From Streptomyces sp. GQFP (GTDB lineage: Bacteria > Actinomycetota > Actinomycetes > Streptomycetales > Streptomycetaceae), in assembly GCF_021545335.1 (NCBI RefSeq), contig NZ_CP089312.1, positions 3,534,001-3,598,000 on the forward strand: a DNA stretch of 64,000 nt, in the 5' to 3' direction. The notes beneath the pieces are model-generated. The model saw only the letters and a program-made list of their open reading frames with translations, was not told the DNA's origin and ran no database searches. Below are positions 47,898 to 55,778 of this stretch, one piece after another. A program made the translations under genes and the position numbers. Position 1 is the first letter of the stretch. Each line of letters starts with the position of its first letter.

Positions 47898-48144
47898 CCG
47901 GCCGCCACCCCGAAAACATCCTCCGTGCTGTCCGGACAGCGGATCACTGATCAGGATGAACACGTCAAGTGCGGACCTAACGTCACACACTCCTCCAGAT
48001 CGACTCCGGTGACCCGCGTTTAGGGTTGAGGTCACAAAAACGTATCGGGCATAGCGGTCATCAACCTTCACAGGGGCAACACGAATTGGCTAGCGTGCCC
48101 TCCAGGCCGCTCGACCCCCACCGGCGAACATCGCCGGGCCGCGC

Positions 48145-48313
48145 GGCCTCCGCCGAGTCCGATCGTGCCGCCCTGTGCGGCAGGAACCGGGGACCCACCG
48201 AAAACTTGGGGTGAATCGGTCCGACTGCCGTCCAGGGCAAGGACCGTAGGGCAACCCTTCCGAACCACCCGCCCGAACCCGACAGCTAACCCGGTAGGCG
48301 GTACGTGGAAGGA
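48145..48313 (+). promoter_or_regulatory. ydaO-type cyclic di-AMP riboswitch
   Basis: The leader of the NlpC/P60 gene carries the conserved ydaO core in order: CGCCGAGTCCGA near 48150, GGAACCGGGGACCC near 48183, GGGGTGAATCGG near 48208, GTAGGGCAACCCTTCC near 48246, and CCCGAACCCGACAGCTAACC near 48272. It ends in GGAAGGAG at the ribosome-binding region. In Streptomyces these elements switch off wall-hydrolase genes when c-di-AMP binds. Edges are approximate. Confidence 0.88.
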
Positions 48314-48323
48314 GTCGCCTCCC

Positions 48324-49529
48324 TTGGCGTCGTCGCACCGCAAGTCGCGTCCTACGGGAACGCGCGTAGCAGGCATACGGACCCCCGCCTTCGCCACGGC
48401 GGCCCTGACCTCCGTCGCCCTGCTGTCCCAGACCGCCAACGCCGCGCCCACGGAGCCCGCCACTCCCCCGGCGCCCTCGGCCGACGACAAGCCGAGTATG
48501 GAGGAGGTCGAGGCGAAGGTCGGCGACCTCTACCGCCAGGCCGAGTCGGCCACCGACAAGTACAACGCCGCCAAGGAGAAGACCTCCAAGCAGCGCAAGC
48601 GCGTCGACACCTTGATGGACGACGTGGCCCAGCGCACCCAGAAGCTCAACGACGCGCGCGAGGAGCTCGGTTCGTTCGCCGCGGCCCAGTACCGCACCGG
48701 GTCGGCCGCCCCCGACACGGCGACGTTCCTGCTCGCGGACGACCCGCAGGACTACTTCGACCAGAACCAGCTGATGGACCGGCTGACCGCCCGCCAGAAG
48801 GACGCGGTCGACGAGTACGTCACGGAGCAGGCCGAGACGACGCAGATGCGCCAGGAGGCCACCGCGAGCCTCGAATCGCTCACGGAGTCCCAGGACGACC
48901 TGCAGACGACCAAGACCACAGTCCAGACGAAGCTCGCACAGGCCCGCCAGCTCCTCTCCCGCCTCACCGCCGAGGAGAAGCTACGGCTCGCGGCGATCGA
49001 GCGGCAGAAGCAGGCGGAGGCCCGCCGCCAGGCGCAGGAACTCGCCCGTCAGCAGCAGGCGGCGGAGCAGCAGCGCCAGCAGGAAGCGGCGGCGGCCGCG
49101 GCGGCCCAGCAGTCGACGGGCAGCACCTCCTCCGACACGTCGACGACAACGGTCACCGACTCCTCGTACGCCGCCAAGGCCGAGAAGGCCCTCACCTTCG
49201 CACGCGCACAGGTCGGCAAGCCGTACGTCTGGGGTGCGACCGGCCCGGACTCGTACGACTGCTCGGGCCTCACCCAGGCCGCCTGGAAGGCCGCCGGAGT
49301 CACCCTCCCGCGCACCACCTACGACCAGGTGAACGCGGGCACAACGGTCTCCCTCTCCGACATCCAACCCGGTGACCTGGTCTTCTTCTACGACGACATC
49401 AGCCATGTCGGCCTCTACATCGGCAACGGCATGATGATCCACGCCCCGAAGCCGGGTGCGTACGTCCGTGAGGAATCGATCTTCTACGACGGCGAGTCGG
49501 CGATCCACAGCGTGCTGCGCCCGGCCTGA
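48324..49529 (+). CDS. Secreted NlpC/P60 peptidoglycan hydrolase (riboswitch-controlled)
   Basis: A 401-residue exported protein. N-terminal signal peptide (TRVAGIRTPAFATAALTSVA, then LLSQTANAAPT), a long coiled-coil (residues about 55-230, with EKTSKQRKRVDTLMDDVAQR and RLAAIERQKQAEARRQAQEL), and a C-terminal NlpC/P60 domain: catalytic Cys in SYDCSGLTQAAWKAAG, His in DDISHVGLYIG, third residue His in MIHAPKPG. The TTG at 48324 is used, 10 bases after AAGGAG. It has the RipA-like layout in which the coiled-coil blocks or positions the catalytic domain. Expression should respond to c-di-AMP through the ydaO leader. Confidence 0.9.
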   Translation: MASSHRKSRPTGTRVAGIRTPAFATAALTSVALLSQTANAAPTEPATPPAPSADDKPSMEEVEAKVGDLYRQAESATDKYNAAKEKTSKQRKRVDTLMDDVAQRTQKLNDAREELGSFAAAQYRTGSAAPDTATFLLADDPQDYFDQNQLMDRLTARQKDAVDEYVTEQAETTQMRQEATASLESLTESQDDLQTTKTTVQTKLAQARQLLSRLTAEEKLRLAAIERQKQAEARRQAQELARQQQAAEQQRQQEAAAAAAAQQSTGSTSSDTSTTTVTDSSYAAKAEKALTFARAQVGKPYVWGATGPDSYDCSGLTQAAWKAAGVTLPRTTYDQVNAGTTVSLSDIQPGDLVFFYDDISHVGLYIGNGMMIHAPKPGAYVREESIFYDGESAIHSVLRPA

Positions 49530-49543
49530 CAGGCAGGTCGGGC
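49519..49543. terminator. Hairpin terminator at the NlpC/P60 stop
   Basis: GCCCGGCCTG (49519-49528) pairs with CAGGTCGGGC (49534-49543), 10 pairs with one G-T, around a 5-base loop. It overlaps the stop codon and lies between convergent genes. Confidence 0.6.
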
Positions 49544-49551
49544 GGCTCTCG

Positions 49552-49905
49552 TCAGGTCCAGAGCACCGCGATGAAGATGTTCGCCGTGGTGAACAGACCC
49601 ACCAGGCCGAACAGCCGCTTGTCCACGGTCTCGTCGTCCCGCTTCACGTAGACGAGGCCGAGGATCACGATCAGCAGGGCCAGCTTCACGCCGATCTTGA
49701 CGTTGTTCACCGTCTGGTCGTCGGCCTGGTTGAGGCCCACCAGGGCGACGCCGGTGACCAGCATGGTGAAGGCGCCGTGCAGCATCGCCGGCACGAAGCG
49801 GGCCGTGCCCTGCCCCATCGCCTTCATCTGGGTGAGGAACCCGCCCAGCAGCGAGGCGATGCCGATGATGTGCAGGCCGACGAAGAGATGGATGAGTACG
49901 TCCAT
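49552..49905 (-). CDS. Small four-span membrane protein
   Basis: A 117-residue integral membrane protein with four hydrophobic segments (LIHLFVGLHIIGIASLLGGF; FVPAMLHGAFTMLVTGVALV; KIGVKLALLIVILGLVYV; LFGLVGLFTTANIFIAVLW) and few charges. No family motif is recognised. The ATG at 49905 has no ribosome-binding site just upstream because the group II intron ends 2 bases before it. If the intron splices out, GGAG falls 6 bases upstream of the ATG. Function unknown. Confidence 0.8.
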   Translation of the reverse strand: MDVLIHLFVGLHIIGIASLLGGFLTQMKAMGQGTARFVPAMLHGAFTMLVTGVALVGLNQADDQTVNNVKIGVKLALLIVILGLVYVKRDDETVDKRLFGLVGLFTTANIFIAVLWT

Positions 49906-49958
49906 TGGTAGTTGGAGGCGCGGTGCTCCTTGCGGGCCCGTTTCCTCCGTCCCCTTTC

Positions 49959-49990
49959 AATCCGTGCGTGCGGTTTTCCCGCACACGGCT
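49959..49990 (-). ncRNA. Group II intron domain V
   Basis: On the minus strand AGCCGTGTGCGGGAAAACCG, then CACGCACGGATT. This is the 32-base catalytic hairpin with the conserved AGC start, GAAA-like loop and bulged distal stem. It lies 23 bases past the stop codon of the intron ORF, as expected. Confidence 0.8.
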
Positions 49991-50013
49991 TACCGATGAT
50001 CTTCTTGACAGGA

Positions 50014-51513
50014 TTACGCAGCCTTCGGATAGCGAATGGTGCCACGCAGTCGATACAGGCCGTGCCCGTTGAACCACTCTTCCGTCCATTCCCGCCACTG
50101 ACCCTGCCGCAGGTTGCGCCCGCGCTTCTTGACCATCAGTCTGCGAAGTCGCCACACCACATATCTGTCAGCGTTCTGGAATTTCTCGGCGGCATTCCCG
50201 GTTCGGAAGTAATTGCCCCAGCCGCGCAGGATCGGATTCAAATCCGCGATCACATCACGGACATCCCATCCCGACCGACGGCAGTCGGTCCGTTCCCGGA
50301 CCTTGTCCCGGAGTCTCTTCATCGCCGCCTTCGAAGGCCAGCGGTGCAGGTAGAAGCGGACTGTCCCGTACTTCTCCCACGACCTGCCTGAGAAACGGGC
50401 TCTGAAGTGGCAGCCGAGGAAGTCGAGTCCTTCCCGGCCCTCTCTGAGGTCAACAATCTTCGTCTTGTCCGGGTGCAGTCGCAGCCCCAGCGAGCCGAGG
50501 ATCTCCCCGACCGCATCCAGGGCAGCTCCGGCCTGGCGGGCCGAACGGCACAGAACGACTCCGTCGTCGGCATACCGCACCAGCTCACCAACCCCTTGCC
50601 TCGTCAGCTCGGAGTCCAGAACATGCAGGTAGATGTTGGCCAGCAAGGGCGAGATCACCCCGCCCTGAGGCGTCCCGGCGACCGTCCGCCGGACCTCACC
50701 GTCCACCATCACCCCCGCCTGCAACCACAGACGGACCAGCTTGAGAACCCTGCGATCCGACACCCGACGCCCCACCTCGGCGAGAAGCCGACCGTGGTCG
50801 ATCTCGTCGAAGAAGCTCCGGATGTCAAACTCCACGACAAAGTGACGGCCCTTGACAAAGCCGACTCGAAGCCGTTCCATCGCCTGCGTCGCCGACCGTT
50901 TCGGACGGAATCCATACGAGCACGGGGAGAACCCCGCCTCGAAAACCGGCTCCAGAACAATCTTCGCCGCCTGTTGGGCCACTCTGTCACGGACAGCAGG
51001 AATCGAAAGCGGCCTGATGCCACCCTGCGGTTTCGGGATGCCCACACGCCTGGCGGGCGCGGGACGATACGTGCCTGCACGCAGAGAAGCCTGGAGTTCA
51101 CCGAGCAACCGCCCGACCCCGTATTCCTTCTCCACGAATACCAGAGTGACCCGATCCACCCCAGCACTTCCACCATTGGCCCGGACCCGTTCCCACGCCT
51201 CCCACAGCACATCACCTCTGTGGATACGGTCGTACAGGGCGTGGAAACGCCGCTCCGGAGACTGCTTGGCCGCAGTCCATAGCCCGCGTTGAAGTTTTCG
51301 CACTTTCGAGACGGACGCATGCCCGTCCACTACGACGGGGGATGCCCCGCCGGGGTGGTTGGACCGGGCAGACCCGGCCATGCCCTCGCGCTTACCCTCG
51401 CTACGGACGTGATCAAAGTGGGGGTCCTTCCCTCCCGGCGCGTTATGTTGCACGCCGATCAGCGGTACTACGGCCCCCTCGGACTCCCGCTGCCCTCCGG
51501 ACGACTTCACCAT
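50014..51513 (-). CDS. ltrA: Group II intron reverse transcriptase/maturase
   Basis: A 499-residue intron-encoded protein. The RT domain has all core parts: RRVGIPKPQGGIRPLSIPAV, CSYGFRPKRSATQAMERLR, FDIRSFFDEIDHGRLL, GTPQGGVISPLLANIYLHVL and the catalytic RYADDGVVLC. Then comes the maturase (X) domain (RLRDKVRERTDCRRSGWDVR, LNPILRGWGNYFRTGNAAEK). No HNH endonuclease follows, so mobility would depend on a target at replication forks. The start MVKSSGGQRESEGAVVPLIG at 51513 matches common relatives in Streptomyces. The protein looks intact, so the intron may still splice. Confidence 0.9.
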   Translation of the reverse strand: MVKSSGGQRESEGAVVPLIGVQHNAPGGKDPHFDHVRSEGKREGMAGSARSNHPGGASPVVVDGHASVSKVRKLQRGLWTAAKQSPERRFHALYDRIHRGDVLWEAWERVRANGGSAGVDRVTLVFVEKEYGVGRLLGELQASLRAGTYRPAPARRVGIPKPQGGIRPLSIPAVRDRVAQQAAKIVLEPVFEAGFSPCSYGFRPKRSATQAMERLRVGFVKGRHFVVEFDIRSFFDEIDHGRLLAEVGRRVSDRRVLKLVRLWLQAGVMVDGEVRRTVAGTPQGGVISPLLANIYLHVLDSELTRQGVGELVRYADDGVVLCRSARQAGAALDAVGEILGSLGLRLHPDKTKIVDLREGREGLDFLGCHFRARFSGRSWEKYGTVRFYLHRWPSKAAMKRLRDKVRERTDCRRSGWDVRDVIADLNPILRGWGNYFRTGNAAEKFQNADRYVVWRLRRLMVKKRGRNLRQGQWREWTEEWFNGHGLYRLRGTIRYPKAA

Positions 51514-51976
51514 CGGCTTATACGTCCGGTCTCCTGCCCGATGCCAGGCGTGGTCAGACGGGTCTCTCCTGTTCCGGCCCAGACTGTGCACACGTGCCGC
51601 CCTCCGTACCCCGGGAGAACCCCGGAGGCTGACCCCGGAACAGGGCCCCCAGGACATGGCCTTCGCCCGGACATGAGGGGCTCGGCTTCTCCGCTTTGAC
51701 TCTGACGAGGCTGCAAGGTTCGCTTCACGCTACGGCCCGCGTGCTTGCTCCCTCCAAAATGAGGCTCTTGACATCCCGCTCAGCCCGCCGCGTCTCCACG
51801 ACGAACCGGGACCTGCTACCGGGCACTCCGGTGCCTACCCGGACGGGACTTCCACCCGCGAGCCTGGACCAGCTTTCAGGACGCAACATGGGCCCGGAGC
51901 CTAATCAGAGGCTCCCGTGCCGCATGACACCGGGCTGGGCGAACGGCGTTCGCGAGGCATCCAGCATGCCTCGCAC

Positions 51977-52375
51977 CGCACTCCGGGACCTCGCATATAT
52001 GCACCCCATAGCACCGTGTAATCGCCACGTGCCTCCCAAACCTCCTCATCGGTCAGCCGTCTGCGTGAAGTCGGCGGCGCCGGAGCGCGATCACGGTCGG
52101 ATGCGGTCACGCGGTGGTCGGCTCACGCCAGTTCCGTACATGGCGTTACCCCCACGTCACACTCCGGTTTAGCGTCCTCCACCAGGTGACCGGCTCCCCA
52201 CCGCCGCCCGGGCCAGGGGCGGCAGTCGGACACCACCGCCGAGAAAGTCCGGCGGCGGACCGTTCCCCCTGTGCGGGCCGCCGCCGGACGCGCCACCGCC
52301 CTCCTGGGTCCGCTTCCCAGGCAGCCTTCCGGCGGTCGACGCAGTGGCGGTCGTACGAAAGGACGTGACGCCCCG
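51977..52375. other. Divergent upstream region between intron and NlpC/P60 gene
   Basis: About 400 bases. On the minus strand a reading frame (from about 52110, with RLTDEEVWEARGDYTVLWGA) runs to the intron edge; its third positions are less GC-rich than real genes here, so I treat it as leader. Near the plus-strand NlpC/P60 gene a perfect 12-bp hairpin (GTCCGGCGGCGG at 52247-52258 with 52278-52289) lies about 90 bases before the start. No ydaO element is present here. Confidence 0.45.
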
Positions 52376-53491
52376 GTGGCAGCGCACCGCAAGCCCCGAC
52401 AGCGCTCGCTCAACGGCAATACGGCCCGCACCGCCGCCACGATCGCCCTCGCGGGCGCGGCGACGGCGACCGGCTTCGACGGCATCGGGTACGCCGAGCC
52501 ACAGCTCACCCAGGCCCAGGTCGAGGCCAAGGTGAACAAGCTGTACGAGGAGGCGGAGGTCGCCACCGAGAAGTACAACGGCGCGAAGGAGAGGGCCGAG
52601 CGGTCGGAGCGGCGGCTGGCGAACCTGCGGGACGAGGCGGCCCGCAAGGAGGACCGGTTCAACTCGGCGCGGGAGGCGCTGGGTTCGATGGCCGCGGCGC
52701 AGTACCGCTCCGGCGGGCTCGACCCCGCGCTGCAACTCGCCCTCTCCGACGACCCCGACGGCTATCTGGCCGGCGCCGCCTTCGCCGAACGGGCAGACAG
52801 CAGACAGGCGTCGGACGTGACCCGCGTACGCAGGCAGCTGCGGGAGATCGAGCAGCTGCGCGGGGCCGCCCACGTCGAGCTGACCACCCTCAAGTCACGC
52901 CAGGCCGAGCTGAACCGCCACAAGAAGACGGTGACCGGAAAGCTGGGCGAGGCCCGCCAGCTGCTGTCCCGCCTCAGCACGGAGGAACGTGCCCGCCTCG
53001 CCGCGACGGACGGCGGCAGTGGCAGCTGGGGCGGGGCGCATGCTTCGCGGTCCTCGGGGAGCGCGCGGGACGGGCTGGAGGCGGCGGGAGTCGCCGACGC
53101 CACTGGGGCGTCCGGGACCTCCGGAGTCGCCGAGGCGCCCAACTCCCGTGCGGCGGCGGCCGTTTCCTACGCCTACCAGAAGCTCGGCAGCCCCTATGTG
53201 TGGGGCGCCACCGGCCCGGACGCCTTCGACTGCTCGGGCCTCATGCAGGCCGCCTACCGCTCCGCGGGCATCTCCCTGCCCCGCACCACCTACGCCCAGA
53301 TCAACGCCGGCCAACGTGTCTCACGGTCCGAACTCCTCCCCGGCGACCTGGTGTTCTTCTACTCGGGCATCAGTCATGTGGGCATGTACGTCGGCCGCGG
53401 CCAGATGATCCACGCCCCGAACCCCTCGGCGCCGGTACGGGTGGCACCTCTGGACGAGATGCCGTTCGCGGGCGCCACGAGGGTGGCCTGA
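52376..53491 (+). CDS. Secreted NlpC/P60 peptidoglycan hydrolase (second copy)
   Basis: A 371-residue paralogue of the protein at 48324-49529. Signal peptide region TARTAATIALAGAATATGFD, then a coiled-coil (KVNKLYEEAEVATEKYNGAK, ERAERSERRLANLRDEAARK), a Gly/Ser/Ala linker, and the NlpC/P60 domain with Cys in AFDCSGLMQAAYRSAG, His in GISHVGMYVG and MIHAPNP. The GTG at 52376 follows GAAAGGACG. Its stop (TGA, 53489-53491) directly abuts the stop of the convergent response regulator, with no bases between. It has no riboswitch, unlike its paralogue. Confidence 0.9.
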   Translation: MAAHRKPRQRSLNGNTARTAATIALAGAATATGFDGIGYAEPQLTQAQVEAKVNKLYEEAEVATEKYNGAKERAERSERRLANLRDEAARKEDRFNSAREALGSMAAAQYRSGGLDPALQLALSDDPDGYLAGAAFAERADSRQASDVTRVRRQLREIEQLRGAAHVELTTLKSRQAELNRHKKTVTGKLGEARQLLSRLSTEERARLAATDGGSGSWGGAHASRSSGSARDGLEAAGVADATGASGTSGVAEAPNSRAAAAVSYAYQKLGSPYVWGATGPDAFDCSGLMQAAYRSAGISLPRTTYAQINAGQRVSRSELLPGDLVFFYSGISHVGMYVGRGQMIHAPNPSAPVRVAPLDEMPFAGATRVA

Positions 53492-54310
53492 CTACACCAG
53501 CCGTCGCGCCGTGGCCCACCGCGTCAGCTCGTGCCGGTTCGACAACTGGAGCTTCCTGAGGACCGCCGACACATGCGACTCCACCGTCTTCACGGAGATG
53601 AAGAGCTGCTTGGCGATCTCCTTGTACGCATAGCCCCGGGCGATCAGCCTCAGTACCTCCCGCTCGCGCTGGGTGAGGCGGTCGAGGTCCTCGTCCACCG
53701 GCGGTGCGTCCGTGGACGCGAACGCGTCGAGGACGAACCCGGCGAGCCGCGGCGAGAACACCGCGTCGCCGTCCTGGACACGGAAGACCGAGTCGACGAG
53801 ATCCGTGCCGGTGATCGTCTTCGTGACGTATCCCCGAGCACCGCCACGGATCACGCCGATGACGTCCTCCGCCGCATCCGAGACGGACAGCGCCAGGAAA
53901 CGGACCGGCTGCTCGGGATCGGCCATCAACGGGGCGCAGCGGCGCAGGACTTCGACCCCGCCGCCGCCCGGCAGATGCACGTCGAGCAGGACCACCTCGG
54001 GCCGGGTGGCGGTGATGACGGTGACCGCCTGGTCGACGTCGGCGGCCTCACCGACGACCTCGACACCGGTCCGCTCGGTCTGCCCGATCTCGGCCTGAAC
54101 CCCCGTACGGAACATACGGTGATCGTCGACGAGCACCACCCGCACCCGCCGTCCGACCGCATCACCGGTGGGGCTGCCGCTGCCGGCAGGCTCACCGGTC
54201 TGTGCACCCTCGGCAGGTGCGGCGGTGGGTTCGGCAGCAGCTGTCGGTTCGGCCGACTCCGCCGAACCGGCCGACCCGGTCCGCCTGTTCTCCCCCTGTG
54301 CCTCGCTCAT
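53492..54310 (-). CDS. NarL/LuxR-type response regulator (LiaR-like)
   Basis: A 272-residue response regulator. An Ala/Glu/Thr-rich 50-residue N-terminal tail precedes the receiver (RVVLVDDHRMFRTGVQAEIG, phosphoacceptor Asp in EVVLLDVHLPGGGGVEVL, Thr/Ser in FLALSVSDAAEDV, Lys in GYVTKTITGTDL) and a LuxR HTH (LTQREREVLRLIARGYAYKE, IAKQLFISVKTVESHV). The ATG at 54310 overlaps the kinase stop (ATGA), so kinase and regulator are coupled. It is the output of the PspC-type sensor kinase and probably controls cell-envelope stress genes, by analogy with LiaR. Confidence 0.92.
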   Translation of the reverse strand: MSEAQGENRRTGSAGSAESAEPTAAAEPTAAPAEGAQTGEPAGSGSPTGDAVGRRVRVVLVDDHRMFRTGVQAEIGQTERTGVEVVGEAADVDQAVTVITATRPEVVLLDVHLPGGGGVEVLRRCAPLMADPEQPVRFLALSVSDAAEDVIGVIRGGARGYVTKTITGTDLVDSVFRVQDGDAVFSPRLAGFVLDAFASTDAPPVDEDLDRLTQREREVLRLIARGYAYKEIAKQLFISVKTVESHVSAVLRKLQLSNRHELTRWATARRLV

Positions 54311-55635
54311 GACGTACTCTCCGCCCTCTCCATCTCCAGCTCGACCTCTGTGCCGCCATCCGGTACCGCACGCAGCCGCGCCGTACCGCCGTTGCGCTCC
54401 ATGCGGCCGATGATCGATTCTCTGACGCCCATGCGGTCGGCGGGTATGGAGTCGAGGTCGAAGCCGGGTCCGCGGTCCCGGACGGACACGAAGACCGTCC
54501 TGCCCTCGACCTCGGCGTAGACCTGCACCGCACCGCCCTCGCCACCGTACTTGGCGGCGTTCACCATCGCTTCCCGCGCGGCCTGCATCTGTGCGCCGGT
54601 TCTGTCGTCGAGCGGACAGTCGCCGACGACCACGACCTCTATGGGGACACCGTGCTTGTCCTCCACCTCCGCCGCACTGCGCCGCACCGCCTCGGCGAGG
54701 GTGTCGGGTTCGTCGGCCTCTTCCTTTCCGGTGCCCTCCGGTTTGTAGAGCCAGTTGCGCAGTTCGCGCTCCTGGGCGCGGGCGAGCCGGCGCACCTCGT
54801 TCGCGCTCTCCGCGTTGCGCTGGATCAGGGTCAGGGTGTGCAGCACCGAGTCGTGCACATGGGCGGCGACCTCCGCACGCTCCTGGGCGCGAATGCGCAT
54901 CAGGCGCTCCTCGGAGAGGTCCTGGGTCATCCGGACGAGATACGGACCGGCCAGCAGCGCTATCCCGACCAGCACCGCGAGCGCGGCCTGCAGGACCGAG
55001 CCGAGGTGGGCGGCGGAGCCCTGCAGGACGAAGATGCCGGACACTCCGGCCGTGACCAGCATGACGCCGGCCGCGGCACGGACGAGGGTGAGCGTGCGCC
55101 TGCGGCTGCCGACCTCCATCCAGCGGGCCCGCCGTGCGTTGTCCGCCTGGCGCCAGACCAGGGCGACGCCCGCGGCGACGAGCACGGTCGGGAACAGATA
55201 GGCCTTGGCGCCCCCGCCGAGATTCACATTGCCGACGAACACCATGGCCACGACGACCATGAGGAGCAGGGCGACGATCTGCCCCTTGTCCGGCTTGCGG
55301 GCGACGAGTCTGCGACGGCCGTCCGGCGAGGTCTCCGCACTGACGAGGGAGGGGGGCCGCTGGGCATCGACGCCGCCGACACCGAGCGGCACGAAGAACC
55401 AGAAGGCCGCATACAGCAGCGCACCGAGCCCGTCCGCCATGAACAGGCCGACGAACATGAGGCGCAGCCAGATCACCGGCAGCCCGAGATGCCCGGCGAG
55501 CCCTCGCGCCACGCCTCCGAGCCAGCGTCCGTCGCTGCTGCGGTAGAGCTTGCGCGAGGGCCGCGGTTCGACGAGTGGCAACGCTGCGGCTTCCGGCATG
55601 CCATCGATGTTCACACGAGCGGCAGGCCCGGGCAT
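54307..55635 (-). CDS. PspC-domain sensor histidine kinase (LiaS-like)
   Basis: A 442-residue HisKA_3 kinase. The N-terminus is a PspC domain (KLYRSSDGRWLGGVARGLAG, LPVIWLRLMFVGLFMADGLG). Several membrane spans follow (IVALLLMVVVAMVFVGNVNL, VLVAAGVALVWRQA, AAAGVMLVTAGVSGIFVLQG, ALAVLVGIALLAGPYLVRM). The dimerisation helix AAHVHDSVLHTLTLIQRNA holds the phosphoacceptor His, and the ATPase domain has AAREAMVNAAKYGGEG and VRDRGPGFDLDSIPADRMGV. The ATG at 55635 is preferred; a second ATG at 55599 has no ribosome-binding site. It is divergent from a PspC/LiaF-like gene. Confidence 0.9.
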   Translation of the reverse strand: MPGPAARVNIDGMPEAAALPLVEPRPSRKLYRSSDGRWLGGVARGLAGHLGLPVIWLRLMFVGLFMADGLGALLYAAFWFFVPLGVGGVDAQRPPSLVSAETSPDGRRRLVARKPDKGQIVALLLMVVVAMVFVGNVNLGGGAKAYLFPTVLVAAGVALVWRQADNARRARWMEVGSRRRTLTLVRAAAGVMLVTAGVSGIFVLQGSAAHLGSVLQAALAVLVGIALLAGPYLVRMTQDLSEERLMRIRAQERAEVAAHVHDSVLHTLTLIQRNAESANEVRRLARAQERELRNWLYKPEGTGKEEADEPDTLAEAVRRSAAEVEDKHGVPIEVVVVGDCPLDDRTGAQMQAAREAMVNAAKYGGEGGAVQVYAEVEGRTVFVSVRDRGPGFDLDSIPADRMGVRESIIGRMERNGGTARLRAVPDGGTEVELEMERAESTS

Positions 55636-55778
55636 CAGGGTCGGCCCCCGAGACTCCCCTGATCTTCAGGCCCGTCTGCCCTCGAACGCTTCCCCCGCCC
55701 CGCCTCAGGGCCGATATCAGGGTTCGCCCAGGGTCATCCCGACTGCCGCCGAGCCGCCTCAAGCGCCAACATGGACGC

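Larger units (their letters stand above)
49908..51976 (-). mobile_element. Group II intron with reverse transcriptase ORF
   Basis: A retroelement on the minus strand: 5' GTGCG at 51976 (or a second GTGCG at 51981), about 460 bases of ribozyme sequence (including hairpin GCGAGGCA...TGCCTCGC), an ORF at 50014-51513, domain V at 49959-49990 and a 3' end in CTAC near 49908. It sits directly before the start codon of the membrane protein at 49552-49905. The boundaries are read by eye and may be off by a few bases. Confidence 0.75.

Noticed and set aside
43912..48012. A continuous open frame of more than 1300 codons on the plus strand, opposite pcrA and running through the M23 gene
   Set aside because: It is the mirror of high-GC coding on other frames: Arg/Gly/Pro-rich, with no domain, while pcrA and the M23 peptidase have clear motifs in the competing frames.
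51982..52375. A second ydaO riboswitch before the NlpC/P60 gene at 52376
   Set aside because: None of the conserved blocks (GGAACC, GGGGTGAATC, GTAGGGCAACC, CCGACAGCTAAC) is present.
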